Origin: Linnemannia schmuckeri
Taxonomy: Eukaryota; Mortierellomycota; Mortierellomycetes; Mortierellales; Mortierellaceae
Direction: 5' to 3'
DNA length: 64,000 bases
NCBI GenBank assembly: GCA_029449235.1
Contig: JANATG010000017.1
Span: 1,380,001-1,444,000, forward strand
This document shows, one piece after another, positions 41,786 through 51,948 of the stretch. The position numbers and the translations under genes are program-made. How positions within the stretch are numbered: position 1 is the first letter of the stretch; each line of letters begins with the position of its first letter. The notes under the pieces are model-generated. The model did not search any database. It saw only the letters and a program-made list of their open reading frames with translations, and was not told the DNA's origin.

Positions 41786-41958
41786 CAGGCGTAACTCTAG
41801 AACGTTCTCTGTTTTCTAAAGGCCCGATAAAAACGCCATGTTTTAATCTTTGGACCCTGATATATTAGAGAGAAAAAAAGACGCAAGGTCTTCTGCCTGG
41901 CGTAACACTAGAACATTCTCTGTTTTCTAAAGGATCGATAAACACGTCGCTTTTTCAT
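41786..41958. repeat. Direct repeat pair upstream of the secreted-protein gene
   Basis: GGCGTAACTCTAGAACGTTC then TCTGTTTTCTAAAGGCCCGA (41789 on) and GGCGTAACACTAGAACATTC then TCTGTTTTCTAAAGGATCGA (41903 on) are ~60-bp copies with about 85% identity, spaced ~112 bp. They could be duplicated upstream regulatory sites or the trace of a small repeat. Confidence 0.65.
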
Positions 41959-42166
41959 CGTTGTTGTGAGTACACGATGGTCGTTGTGGGGCAATGGAAT
42001 CTTTGCGGCTAATTGATTAACACACGCCGCTCGATCTGACACACGCGCCGTACTTTGATGAGATGACGTTCTCAATAACTGCGCAGAAAAAATCAAAAAA
42101 GTTTTGTTTTTCTTCGATAACATTGACCCCTTAGTCCACCGTGAGAATCTTAGCGTTGCAACTGCA

Positions 42167-42172
42167 TATAAA
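42167..42172 (+). promoter_or_regulatory. TATA box of the secreted-protein gene
   Basis: CATATAAAG, 175 bp before the ATG; subtracting the 57-nt leader intron leaves an ordinary ~90-nt leader. Confidence 0.55.
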
Positions 42173-42344
42173 GTGAGCTTTCCTATCAGCCTTTTGACCT
42201 TTTTTTTTACTTCATTCCCCATCACGCTTCACCCGCTGTCCTTAACTTCGTAAGTTTCGTTTTCCTTGTCTCGATTTTTCATATTCTTATTGTGTCTTTT
42301 TTCTAGCTGTTTATTGACCCTCGATCCTCTTGTTCATAGTCACA

Positions 42345-42680
42345 ATGAAGATCCTCTACTTGTTGTCAGTGGTCGCATGCGCCAGCGTCGTCCTTGCCCA
42401 ATACCAAGTTAAGATCTGCGACAACACCTGCCGAAGGAAGTACAAGTTCAATACACCCAACAACCTCCGCGCTTGTATCTGCCTCCGCAGCACCCAGACC
42501 GGAACCATCGAGGGTAACAACGGTGGTCTCATCAGGATCTTCAGTTCGAACGACTGCACGGGCGACTTCAAGGAGATCAGCCCTAACGGAATAAGACATA
42601 ATGCTCAATGGGTCAACAGTATGTCTTTTGGTCCCCCTGGATCCTCTCGTTCCCCTGGTACCTGCCCCGCCTATTACTAG
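42345..42680 (+). CDS. Small secreted cysteine-containing protein
   Basis: A 111-residue protein with a clear signal peptide, MKILYLLSVVACASVVLA, cut before QYQVK. The mature ~93 residues contain seven cysteines (CDNTC, CIC and CTGDF among them), mostly in the first half, and the C-terminal motif IRIFSSNDCTGDFKEI ... WVNSMSFGP, reminiscent of a beta/gamma-crystallin-like Greek-key strand pair. That fold link is tentative. Being secreted and abundant-looking (TATA box, short leader, leader intron 42250-42306 GTAAGT/TTCTAG), it may act at the cell surface or outside. It is flanked on both sides by F-box relics, whose family it does not share. An AATAAA-like signal follows at 42,719. Confidence 0.75.
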   Translation: MKILYLLSVVACASVVLAQYQVKICDNTCRRKYKFNTPNNLRACICLRSTQTGTIEGNNGGLIRIFSSNDCTGDFKEISPNGIRHNAQWVNSMSFGPPGSSRSPGTCPAYY

Positions 42681-43015
42681 TAAACACCCGTGTAATGTCC
42701 GACAGCTTTTGCAGCTGAAATAAAAAACTCTTTTTTTTGTTTCCAAAGATTCATGTTGAGAAAATGATTAAACGGATGCTTAATGAGGGAGATGTATTTT
42801 TTAAGATTCGTCTCAGCTCCGATAGGACTCTGTTTCCTTCTAGCTTTTCGAAACCCCTCAAGGACTCGTGCGAGTGCTCGCTTGGCACTGGGCCAATGGG
42901 TGATCTTCCAATCGAGATCCGCTTCTTTGAGTGGTCTCCAACCCATCAGAGATTTTTCTCAACGTGGGATCAAGACCCGCCAAGGACATTAGTCCGTTCT
43001 CAAGTTTAAGAGCTA
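42681..43015. other. Spacer, weak F-box echo
   Basis: No gene. On the minus strand, EADLDWKITHWPSAKRALAR (about 42,890-42,930) faintly resembles the LEWMLEHWP ending of type-B F-box proteins; too weak to call. Confidence 0.3.
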
Positions 43016-43608
43016 GCACAAGAGAGATTGTGCTATGTATAGATGCTCCTGGGGAACTGTGTCTCGGTTGAGGCGGAAGAGCCATAAGAGACGATGCTGA
43101 TGGGACATGATGGTGGTGTGGGAGAAAACTGGTCGAAATGAGGGTTCTGGGACCTGTAACTTAAACATGCTTTTGTAATAGGTCAAACGGAGAATTGGAG
43201 GCATAGGCTGGTGGGGTGACTCGATAGAAATTGACAATTGGCTCATTTGGGGTGCAAGAGGACATCTGTCGGTATTGCTTTGTGGGCTTCGGTGATGGTG
43301 GCGGAGGAGTTGAGGTAGGACCAAAGGGCGTTGATGTACCACCACGAGGCTCTTTCGTTCCAGTTGATAGACCGGATGGTTTCTATATTGTCGCGGAATG
43401 CTTCGAGACTTGCAGATGAATTGAGGAATCGCTGATGGACCCAGAAGCGAGATAAGTCGACTTCTCGCCAGACTGTTGGTGTGCAGATAGAGTTGATGTG
43501 GTGGTTGGTTTGTGAGAGATGGATGAGATCCTGTTTGGTGAGAAGATAAGTGAGACGGTCGACCACTTCTGGGAGAGTAAAGAATGACTTGTAGACTGGC
43601 TCTGTCAT
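43016..43608 (-). pseudogene. Type-A F-box gene, 5' third only
   Basis: The first 121 codons are open and typical: FFTLPEVVDRLTYLLTKQDL, LSQTNHHINSICTPTVWREV, SWWYINALWSYLNSS. After KAIPTDVLLHPK a stop appears, and the continuing homology (HRLLWLFRLNRDTV) is in another frame. The LRR part is missing after about 43,016. It could still make an F-box-only peptide of ~120 residues, but it looks like a truncated copy. Confidence 0.7.
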
Positions 43609-43856
43609 GGCTAGACAATGTACTGTGTATGTCTAAGCGAGAGAGTGTGTGTGCGTATGTGTTTGTGTGTTAATGATGGGAGTGAATGTAACGAAAAAGA
43701 TAACAAACGATCAACTCAAAGTTGGTGGCGTGTGACTGGCATCTATCTTACGCGTTGAGAAATAAAAACGGATATGGGCGCAGACAAGTAAGCAATTAAC
43801 ACCTCATACGTAAATTTGCTCCACATCGATCTTAATCGACAATGGTAAAAATGAAC

Positions 43857-45773
43857 TCTTTAATCAAAGATACCAAAGTAGTTATAATCGTCTCCCACAT
43901 CATAATCAAGTTCGAGGTCTGGTCGTTTTCTACAAAGATTCTACAATATTACGGGAATACGGTCCAATGGATTCATGCTATAACTAACATCGACAAACGA
44001 AGCATGACTCAATGCTGGCAGATGCGTCACGAACCACTCAACCTCGCCCTCGTCCATCCTAGCCCTTGCCTCCTTGTTCGCCCAGTTAAATGATCCCTTG
44101 AGCTCTCGCAACTTTGTCAACCCAGACCATCGCGAGAGAAACCCAATCTGGTCACTTTTCTTGTCCTCCAATGCCAGGAGTCCAGGGAGGCATGTGTCTC
44201 TGAAAGGGACTTCTGCAGGGACTCCGTCTACTCCTTGAGGCAATGCTCCTGTAGATTTGATTTTCAAGACTTCAAGTTTCACCAGTGCTCCTATTTGGGT
44301 GTAAAACTTGTTCAGCATGTCCCAGTGGTTATGATCCTGCTCAGTCCAAGTCGCCTTTATCTGGTCAGCAAGACATCCTAGATCTTTCCCATCCGAAGTG
44401 AACATCACTGCAATTTCCAAGTATCGAATCCTAGTGCACGCCCACTCGGCTGCAACAGCATCATTGGGTAAAAGACTGTTGCTTCTGGAATAGTCATCTT
44501 AGGCCTACAAAGTCTCCAGGGCTCGACAGGACGCAAGGATGGCTTGAAGGGTGGCACTCTCGAGGTGCTGACTTCGGTCAAAGTAAATGCGTCGGAGTGT
44601 GTCTGAGTGACGGGTTATTGCAGAAATCAACAGCGTGCTCGGAGTACTCTTAAAGAGCTTGTATATGTGAACCTTTCACAGCTGTGGTTCTGGAATCTGC
44701 TCCATAATGCGCGCCAAGACATTCCCGTTGTTGCCACACTCTGTACGGAGTGATAGGTCGATAATCTCTGGACAATACTCTCCCAAGGTCTTGCCGACAT
44801 TCTGGATCGCGTTTTTGTCCATGATTGACGGTATTTCAACTTTTTGAGAATCGGATAATGATCAAAGATAGCCGAAAGAAAAGGAGCAGGGTAGCCGACT
44901 TGACTCTTCACTGTAGGGAGCTCGAGCATCGTCAAATGATGCAAAGATTCCTGACGAAGCAGTAGAGGCCTTGGTCATAATCCTAGTCAGGCTTCACAGG
45001 ATCCAAATCCTTGCTTTCCAGGGCTAGATCTACAGCTCCCCAGATTTCGAGCTTAACCAAAGATCCAGGGCAGCTGCAAAACAGCCTATGACGGGCTTGA
45101 AGGGTGAAAATAATTGATGGGTACGTGAGACGCAAAGTTCTGAGATATGGGAGCTGAGAAATTGTGCGGCAGATATCCCTGATAAGAGGCACGGGCAGAA
45201 AAGGCGCTCCAGAAAATTGGAGGTCTGTTAATGTTGTTTGGTTGAGACGGAGAAGCCAGAGGAGCTGATGTTGGTGCGGCTCGTGAGTGGTGTATCCTGG
45301 TTGATAAGTGTCCAATCTGATGCGAAAGCGAAAGCGGAAGAGACCCGTGTAACTGGTCAGCCGAAGCATTGGATGTAAGGGTATGAGTGGAGAGTCGGTC
45401 GGGGTTGTCAATTGGCCCCAACTGGTATGTGAGAGAGCATCGATTGGGATCTGTTGATGGGTGGTAAGGGAATATTGTTGAGGTATGCCTACATGGCGTT
45501 GATGTAGTACCATAAAAAGTCGATCTCCGATACGATAGACCTCACTGAATTGATGTTTTTGTTCAATGCTTGAAGACCCTCTGGTGAGGCGAGGAATCGC
45601 CGCGTAGATACGTAACTGTCGACGAGCACTTTTTGCCAGAATGTTGGTGTACAGATGGCGTTTATGACGCGGTTGGTCTGCAGGAAGCGGATGAGATCGC
45701 GCTTCCAAAGGAATAAGGCAGTGCGCTCGACAAGTTCAGGAAGGGTAAATAATCTCTCGCAGGCTGTTGTCAT
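43857..45773 (-). pseudogene. Type-A F-box/LRR gene, full length, multiply broken
   Basis: Starts MTTACERLFTLPELVERTAL (45773), then the F-box end NRVINAICTPTFWQKV, LWLLRLNQTTLTDLQFSG, SCPGSLVKLEIWGAVDLALE, and in the last part HWDMLNKFYTQIGALVKLEV, LTKLRELKGSFNWANKEARA, ending CRKRPDLELDYDVGDD. There is a stop where the paralogs have Trp (YYINAM-stop-AYLNN) near 45,490. Frameshifts follow at ~45,480, ~44,980 and through 44,450-44,900. A stop replaces another residue near 43,935. The relic lies divergent from B2 across the duplicated spacer. Confidence 0.78.
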
Positions 45774-46544
45774 TGCTTTGCTTTTGTTGCCCTGATGTGC
45801 TGACAAGTTGAGGCTGAAGGAAATGATTATGATGAAGAGGAAGAAAAGAAACAAGTGAAATGAACACGCACTGGCGTATTTTCTACGAAAATTTAATTAG
45901 AGCTCTCTTCGATCCTCAGTTTTGAGGGGATTCAGAGAATGAGGTGATTTGGATGGATGAATTAGCATCTGAACCAAGACCATCAACGGATTCCACGATC
46001 CTGGTTACATTAGGAAAATTTTCATTTGAAGGTGTGATTAGATCCACTTTCATCCTTACTCATCGTTGTTTACTCTGCCCTGCCACCATGCACACTCTCG
46101 ATCAACTTGCTAAGAGTCTAATGGCAGAAAAAGGTCAAAAAAAGATGAACACGTGATAAGCACCCTTAACGAACTTCAGAGCAGCTAGAAGCAGAAAGAG
46201 AACCAGAGCGAGGAGAGCAAGGAAGGCAAAAGAGTTGAGGTGAAAAGAACAACGACAGAGATTTTGTTCAGTCGTAAAGACAATCATAAACATATACAAC
46301 GCCCCTAACTTTGCCCATCTTTGATACGTATCCAGTCAGGAGCGGCCTCTCCCTCTTCGGTACCTGAATTTACAATGAATAGAAAGTTAGAGGCGTGAGT
46401 GTGACCGTTGAATGTTGTTTAACGTTACGACGTAACGCGCTACGTCAAAAGTACCCCCCTTGTTCACTAACAACCTGCACATCCCTTCACAGTACCTTCA
46501 ACATCAACCTTTGGACTCCAACCAACAACGTTCTCACTTTCACC
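45774..46544. promoter_or_regulatory. Divergent spacer A/B2, copy of the 38-kb spacer
   Basis: The block 45,908-46,063 (TTCGATCCTCAGTTTTGA, GGTTACATTAGGAAAAT, GGTGTGATTAGATCCACTTT, CATCCTTACTCATC) is homologous to 37,960-38,145. TTCGGTACCTGAA near 46,360 also occurs at 51,222 upstream of the next type-A relic. B2 likely starts transcription in the last 200 bp. Confidence 0.6.
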
Positions 46545-48560
46545 ATGGAATCACCTTGTAACACAGTCCTTGCAATCCCAGAACTTCTGGAAAACATTGC
46601 TCGATTCCTCGACACATCCGATCGACGGCATCTCGCCTTAACCAACCGCTTCTTCCACCAGACCGTCACCCCAGTGGTCTGGTCTACTCTCAGCGTCCTC
46701 AATACTGCACAAGCAAGGGGGTTCAAGCGCTCGGCATATGCACACAGGTTCTTGAAGACGTATATTCACCGTGTCCGAGAAATCAAGGTCCAAGCCGAAA
46801 CCCTCGGCTTTCTGGTTGACTGTATGGTTCGCCACCACCAACAACACGCGTATGACCAGACTACAACTAGCACTCACTTGACTACGTCAGGAACCGCGTC
46901 GGAACCAGCGTCGCCCTCTTCTGACACTTTGACACTGCCACCAATGTCTCGGCTTGTTAGTCTAGACTATAACAGCGATGACTTGACGCGCGACAACCAG
47001 TTTCTTCGTCGGAACGAACGCTATGAATTCTTCGCCATGTCAGGACTGGCCTGGTTCCTCAAGTCCTACACGGCTTTGACCTACCTTCGTGTGAACGTGA
47101 GCCGTGTTGACTTCTTCCTGTACGCTGATATGCTCGTCCAACCAATATCCAGTCTGACATCGCTCAAGGAACTTGATTTCAACTTTGGGATGCCTTCTCT
47201 CAGCTGGGTGTCTTTCGTCCAATCTATTTTTACCCGACTTCCGGTGTCTATCGAAGCTGTGTCTCTCTGTGTTCACGCAACGGGAAATAGAACCACCCTT
47301 CCGCATGGATATTACGGAGAGTCCGTACTCAGTCTCAACATACCTCCAGAGGATGAGAAACTGGAGGATCGAACTGTTCCACTGGACCGGCTGAAGACGC
47401 TGCGGGTCGATTTCACTCGATGGGAGAATACAAGCTTGTTGTGTTCACTTCTGAAACATTGTCCTGCGCTGGAGATCATTTCAATCCCATCCTGGACACA
47501 CAGTGCGTTTCGTCCGATCTCGACCGAGATCGCAGAGACAGTCGCCAAATACTGCCTCCATCTGCGGTCATTGGACAATTGCGGACAAGCAGCGCTTGAC
47601 ATTGTTGGCGTCCTCCGTCCACATACGCTAACGAGTCTCAGGGACGGTCAGTATCGCTTAACCAGCTCCATGGATGCGATTTTACAGAAAGCCACCATGA
47701 ACCATTACCGCAGCGTCACAGAGATCAGGATCGAGAAATCTCCTCATGTTAGAGGAAGTGTCGTCCAAGCGATCCTATGGAACTGTGCCGCACTACAGCA
47801 TCTCATCATTCAAGGAAATCCTCCAGTAGCAACTCGACTGAAGCATCTGGTGGAGAAGGAGTGGGTCTGTAGAGGCCTCAAGACTTTGGAGATCACGGTC
47901 GAATTGCGACAGGTTATTACTTCTGCAGTCGACATGTACCAGGTACCCGGTGTCCACGAGCCCACATGGATCATGCTCGAGAAGTTCTATCGCCAGCTCG
48001 GAGCCCTGTCCGAGATTGCGGTGCTGAATTTGGGGATCAAGTCTAAGGAGATGCAGTGGTTGGAAACGAGCGGCAGTCCGAGATTCACGGCAGGGAAAAG
48101 GCCTCAGACACGGCTCTGGCAGGACGATAGCAATGCTGATGATGATGATAACTGGAGTGCGGACGAGGACGACACTGACCCTTCCAAACTCGACTTGGAG
48201 GCACTCCGCGCCAACAATGCAGACGCCTCCTTTCCAGGCTTGCTGTTTTTGGGCGAGAAGAGGTCGGGAAAACTTAAAAGGTCGGGGTACCTGAGCCTTC
48301 TGGGTGGACTGAAGAATCTGAGAGAGTTGCGGGGACACGTGCAGGCTACAACAACAGAGACGTCTCAGACTGTTGGACTGGAGGAGCTGCAGTGGATATT
48401 GGAGCACTGGCCTGCCTTGAAGGTGATCGAGCTCTTGCCTGCTCTCAAGGACCGCAATGGCCAACCACGAGACCTTCTCCCGGTCAACATGTCTCCTACT
48501 CATATTGTATGGCTCCAGCAGCAACGCCCAGATCTACAGATCCACCAAGCGCTTTGTTAG
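46545..48560 (+). CDS. F-box/LRR protein B2
   Basis: A 671-residue single-exon paralog of B1. The start MESPCNTVLAIPELLENIAR is immediately followed by the F-box (residues 8-52, with LALTNRFFHQTVTPVVWSTL); the open frame extends further 5' but without homology. LRR landmarks match B1: LTSLKELDFNFGMPSLSWVS, CLHLRSLDNCGQAALDIVGV, SVTEIRIEKSPHVRGSVVQA, CRGLKTLEITVELRQ, an acidic DDDDNWSADEDD insert, and KNLRELRGHVQATTTETSQT. It ends HIVWLQQQRPDLQIHQALC. It is predicted to be an SCF-ligase substrate receptor of unknown target. AATAAATAAAG polyadenylation signals follow at 48,598. Confidence 0.88.
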   Translation: MESPCNTVLAIPELLENIARFLDTSDRRHLALTNRFFHQTVTPVVWSTLSVLNTAQARGFKRSAYAHRFLKTYIHRVREIKVQAETLGFLVDCMVRHHQQHAYDQTTTSTHLTTSGTASEPASPSSDTLTLPPMSRLVSLDYNSDDLTRDNQFLRRNERYEFFAMSGLAWFLKSYTALTYLRVNVSRVDFFLYADMLVQPISSLTSLKELDFNFGMPSLSWVSFVQSIFTRLPVSIEAVSLCVHATGNRTTLPHGYYGESVLSLNIPPEDEKLEDRTVPLDRLKTLRVDFTRWENTSLLCSLLKHCPALEIISIPSWTHSAFRPISTEIAETVAKYCLHLRSLDNCGQAALDIVGVLRPHTLTSLRDGQYRLTSSMDAILQKATMNHYRSVTEIRIEKSPHVRGSVVQAILWNCAALQHLIIQGNPPVATRLKHLVEKEWVCRGLKTLEITVELRQVITSAVDMYQVPGVHEPTWIMLEKFYRQLGALSEIAVLNLGIKSKEMQWLETSGSPRFTAGKRPQTRLWQDDSNADDDDNWSADEDDTDPSKLDLEALRANNADASFPGLLFLGEKRSGKLKRSGYLSLLGGLKNLRELRGHVQATTTETSQTVGLEELQWILEHWPALKVIELLPALKDRNGQPRDLLPVNMSPTHIVWLQQQRPDLQIHQALC

Positions 48561-48739
48561 CATTGGGTAGCCTCTTGTTTTAGCCTAGCAGATGCAAATA
48601 AATAAAGACGAAAGTGAAATCCGTATCATGCAAACAATAGCCCCTAGTCAGATTTTCTGAGTTTTATTAATTTGCTCCGCGACCGTCCGCCATTCACTCT
48701 TCCATTGACATATTGCATGACAAAGGTGGAACAAATCAG

Positions 48740-50905
48740 GCAAAACAGTTCCGATCCTTTTGCATATCACAATCGAGTTTGATTTCTGGTTGTCGTCTGT
48801 AATACTCGAACCGTTTTTGGGAGGCCATCTGCCAGCTTGTCGGTCTCGCACTCGACATTCACAAACGCAGCTTGCCTCAATACCGGTAGATGTGTAACAA
48901 ACCATTCGACCTCCCGATCATCCATCTTCGCCACCGCCTCTGTGTTCGTCCACAGGAGCGAACCTCGCAGCTGTCGCAACATTTTCAGTCCAGACCACCT
49001 CGACAGGAACCCAGTCTGCCCTGTCGTCACGTCCTGCAGGGCTAGAAGCCCGGGGAGACATAATTCTCTGAAAGGGTCGTCAACTTCCTCTTGGACTGTC
49101 GGTGCCATTCGTGTGGCCTTAAGACTCACTATCTGCAGCTCCTTCAGAAATCCGATCTGGGTGTTGAACTTGTCCAGAATCATCCAGTAGCGATGATCCT
49201 GCTTAGTCCATGTTGCCATTGTTGGGTCAGAGAGATATGTGAGTTCTCTTTCGTCTGGCGTGAGGTTGACTGCAATCTCAAGATGTCAAATCCTGGTGCT
49301 GCTCCACTTGGTCTCAACAGCGTCCTCCAGAGTAAGAGCTGTCTTTATGGAGGAGTCACCATCGAAAATCAAAAACCTTCAAGTTTCTGCAGGACGTACG
49401 TATGGCCTAAAGTGTCAAACTTTTGATCAGTCGACAAATCGGGAATTCAATCCGGCAAAGTGTCTCCGAATGACGAGAACAGGCAGCAGCCGACAGTATT
49501 CGCGAAGACATGTCAAAGAAGCTGGCAGCATGGAGATTCTCTAGTTGTTGCCGTTGAATTCGCTCCATAATGCTCGTAAAGACAGACTAATTATTTCACC
49601 TCATTGAAGACTGTATCAGGTGCTTGATCCCAGGACAGTGGTCTCCAATGGTCCTTGACACTTCAGGCGCACCGGACGGTTCTCTCATGGAAAACAATGT
49701 CAACCTTTCGATGAAGGGGCATTGCTTCAAAATAGAGCATAGGACGGGAGCAGGGTAACCGGTTGGGCAGGAGATGTTAGAAAGTTCGAGGATCTTCAAG
49801 TGCTGCAAAGGCTCCCGACGAATCATCAAGGGTCTTTGATCAGCATCCTAATCGATTTCCTCTAGCTTTCAAAATGTGTCCGGAATCTAGAAACATGGGC
49901 CGGTATTGAAGAAAAAAAGAAAAGAAAGATATAGTGTTAAATTGTAACTTCATGACCAGTCATCATACCTTTGATTTTCCACCAAATATATATTCAGATC
50001 CCATGTGTCTTTTATATATTTCCATTATTCATTTTGATTTTGTCAAGAACCCTTCAGTAAATTCGACCTGATAACTTCCTAGTTGAATAAACCTAAAACT
50101 GTGAATGGTACAAAAATACATACCTCAGACGCTATACGAGTCATTCTCGACACAGTAAACTCGACAAGGTAAGCCGTGCAACTGAAGAAAATCCATTCAA
50201 GAATTTTTAAATCAAATTTCTTCTAAGTAATCGGTCTGTCAGTTATAAAATCCGGAGATGTTTGAGTTGGGAGATTGTATAGCAAAGATCTCGAGTGATG
50301 TGGGCTGACACCATGGGGACGGTTTAAATGGAGGAATGTCAGTATTGTTCGGTTGAGACTGAGCACCCAGAGGACATGAAATTGTTGGGGCTCGTGGACG
50401 CTGTGAAGGAGGATGTAGGATTCTTGTGAAAGATTGAGTCTAGAATGGTCGGGTCGGCCAAAACGATGGTGACTTTTGTAGTGCGTAAGACAAAGCATTA
50501 AAGGCAAAGGCTGGACTAGTAAAGACTGGATTGGGACAATCAATGCATCCCAGTCTGAGCGTTTGAGGGCATCCATCGGTCGAGATCTGTCGGTGCTCTA
50601 GTGAAGGAGTGGCGTTGAGGTAGGTCTAGAGGGTGTACATATACTACGAAGTAAATTCGACCTCCCACTCAAGAGATAGAATAGAAGCAACGCTGTTGCC
50701 GAGTGCTTTGAGACCTTTGGGGGAGGCGAGGAGTCGTGTTGCTTCATTCGAGTCAGTGAGATTGAGTGATCGCCAAAATGCAGGAGTGAAGAGTTGATTG
50801 CGTGATTCGTTTGTAGGAAATGAATATGATCGTGTGGTGAGAGGAAAGAGCGACGTGCTCAAGAAGTTCTGGCAGACTGAAGAATGTGTCGCGGGCAGAT
50901 GTCAT
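48740..50905 (-). pseudogene. Type-A F-box/LRR gene, broken, with AT-rich insertion
   Basis: Starts MTSARDTFFSLPELLEHVAL (50905) and frameshifts at once (in another frame TRSYSFPTNESRNQLFTPAF carries the F-box end). ASPKGLKALGNSVASILSLE and a stop after EVEFTS follow. The LRR part is fragmentary: LKILELSNISCPTGYPAPVL at 49.8 kb. The C-terminal part is best preserved: HRYWMILDKFNTQIGFLKEL, LKMLRQLRGSLLWTNTEAVA, DREVEWFVTHLPVLRQAAFV. About 49,850-50,220 is AT-rich sequence without homology, probably an insertion. It is tail to tail with B2, with the GGAGCAAATTAATAAA block at 48,664-48,679. Confidence 0.75.
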
Positions 50906-51948
50906 GATGGAAGAGGGCTGGCAGGTGGAATCAGCAGTGATGCACGAGAAATGATTCAAGTGGTGAAAGGAAGACAAGAAAGGAATCAAACATGGAAGGA
51001 GGCGGATCTGCGGCTCTTTCTTATTTATTTGGAAGGCGTGGGACACAACGAAGTACGAGCAAGCAACATGTGATGACGCCGCTCTCCTCGCTGTTGCAGC
51101 TGCAAGTACCAGAGGGACACAGTTTCTGGAGCATACATACTTCATCGTGTTGATCCTGAAGAGATCAACGTCGACGTGTTTTTGGTGGCGACACCTACCC
51201 AGTTAGGACGCACTGACTATTTTTCGGTACCTGAAAGTGAAATGGTCGTTCGTTGTCAGCTGTCTTTTATGAGTTTGGTGGCGCATCAGTATATATCCGT
51301 CTGACTGCAAATTCGGACGTTTTGCTCTTTTTTTCCCACATCACAGACACAACGACGAGGGGTGATGAGCTCGAGTGTTGTGTTTTGTATGTCTCTTTTT
51401 TTTTCTTGTTGCTCTTCCGCACTCACGATCTGTATCTCCCTGGCAACAACAACGGTCACCTCTTACTCATCAAGAAAAGAGGCTAGACATACAGAATCTA
51501 GGTTCAGCTGGTGTGCCCGTGGGTATAACAAAGTAAGAAGGAACGAACCCCTTTTGGGTTGGAGGGCGTAGAGAGAACAAGGTTCCAGCCAGAGGGATAG
51601 GGAGAGAGAGAGATCGATGGCCCACTGCTGGCTGATTATTCATCCCTGTAGCTTGTTTTCTTCCCACCCTCTATCTCCACACAAACACACACAGGATACA
51701 CCCAACAGTCAAATAGAAGGAGAGAGCACTCAAAGAGAAAGAAAAAGGGAAAACCTGATTCCTTTTTTCCCCCTTCGGCCACTGCAACCCGTCAACTCGT
51801 CTTCCCTTTCTCCCTCTTTCTTCGTCTTTCATCTCTTCCTCCTCCCTTTTTCTCTCCACTCCACCATCTCATCCATTCCCCTCATCCGGCATCCTGCCAT
51901 CGACATCAACAAAGCAAGGTCATTACGGAGCAGCGGACACTCGATCAC
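50906..51948. other. Spacer and promoter of the mitochondrial carrier
   Basis: No gene. The left part holds the leader of the type-A relic and TTCGGTACCTGAA (51,222), shared with the spacer at 46.36 kb. The right part (51,650-51,900) is a long pyrimidine-rich leader typical of expressed fungal genes. Confidence 0.4.

Larger units (their letters stand above)
41641..42344. other. Promoter region of the secreted-protein gene
   Basis: Contains a tandem pair of ~60-bp repeats (annotated separately), a TATAAA box at 42167-42172 and a leader intron at 42250-42306. No other gene. Confidence 0.5.
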
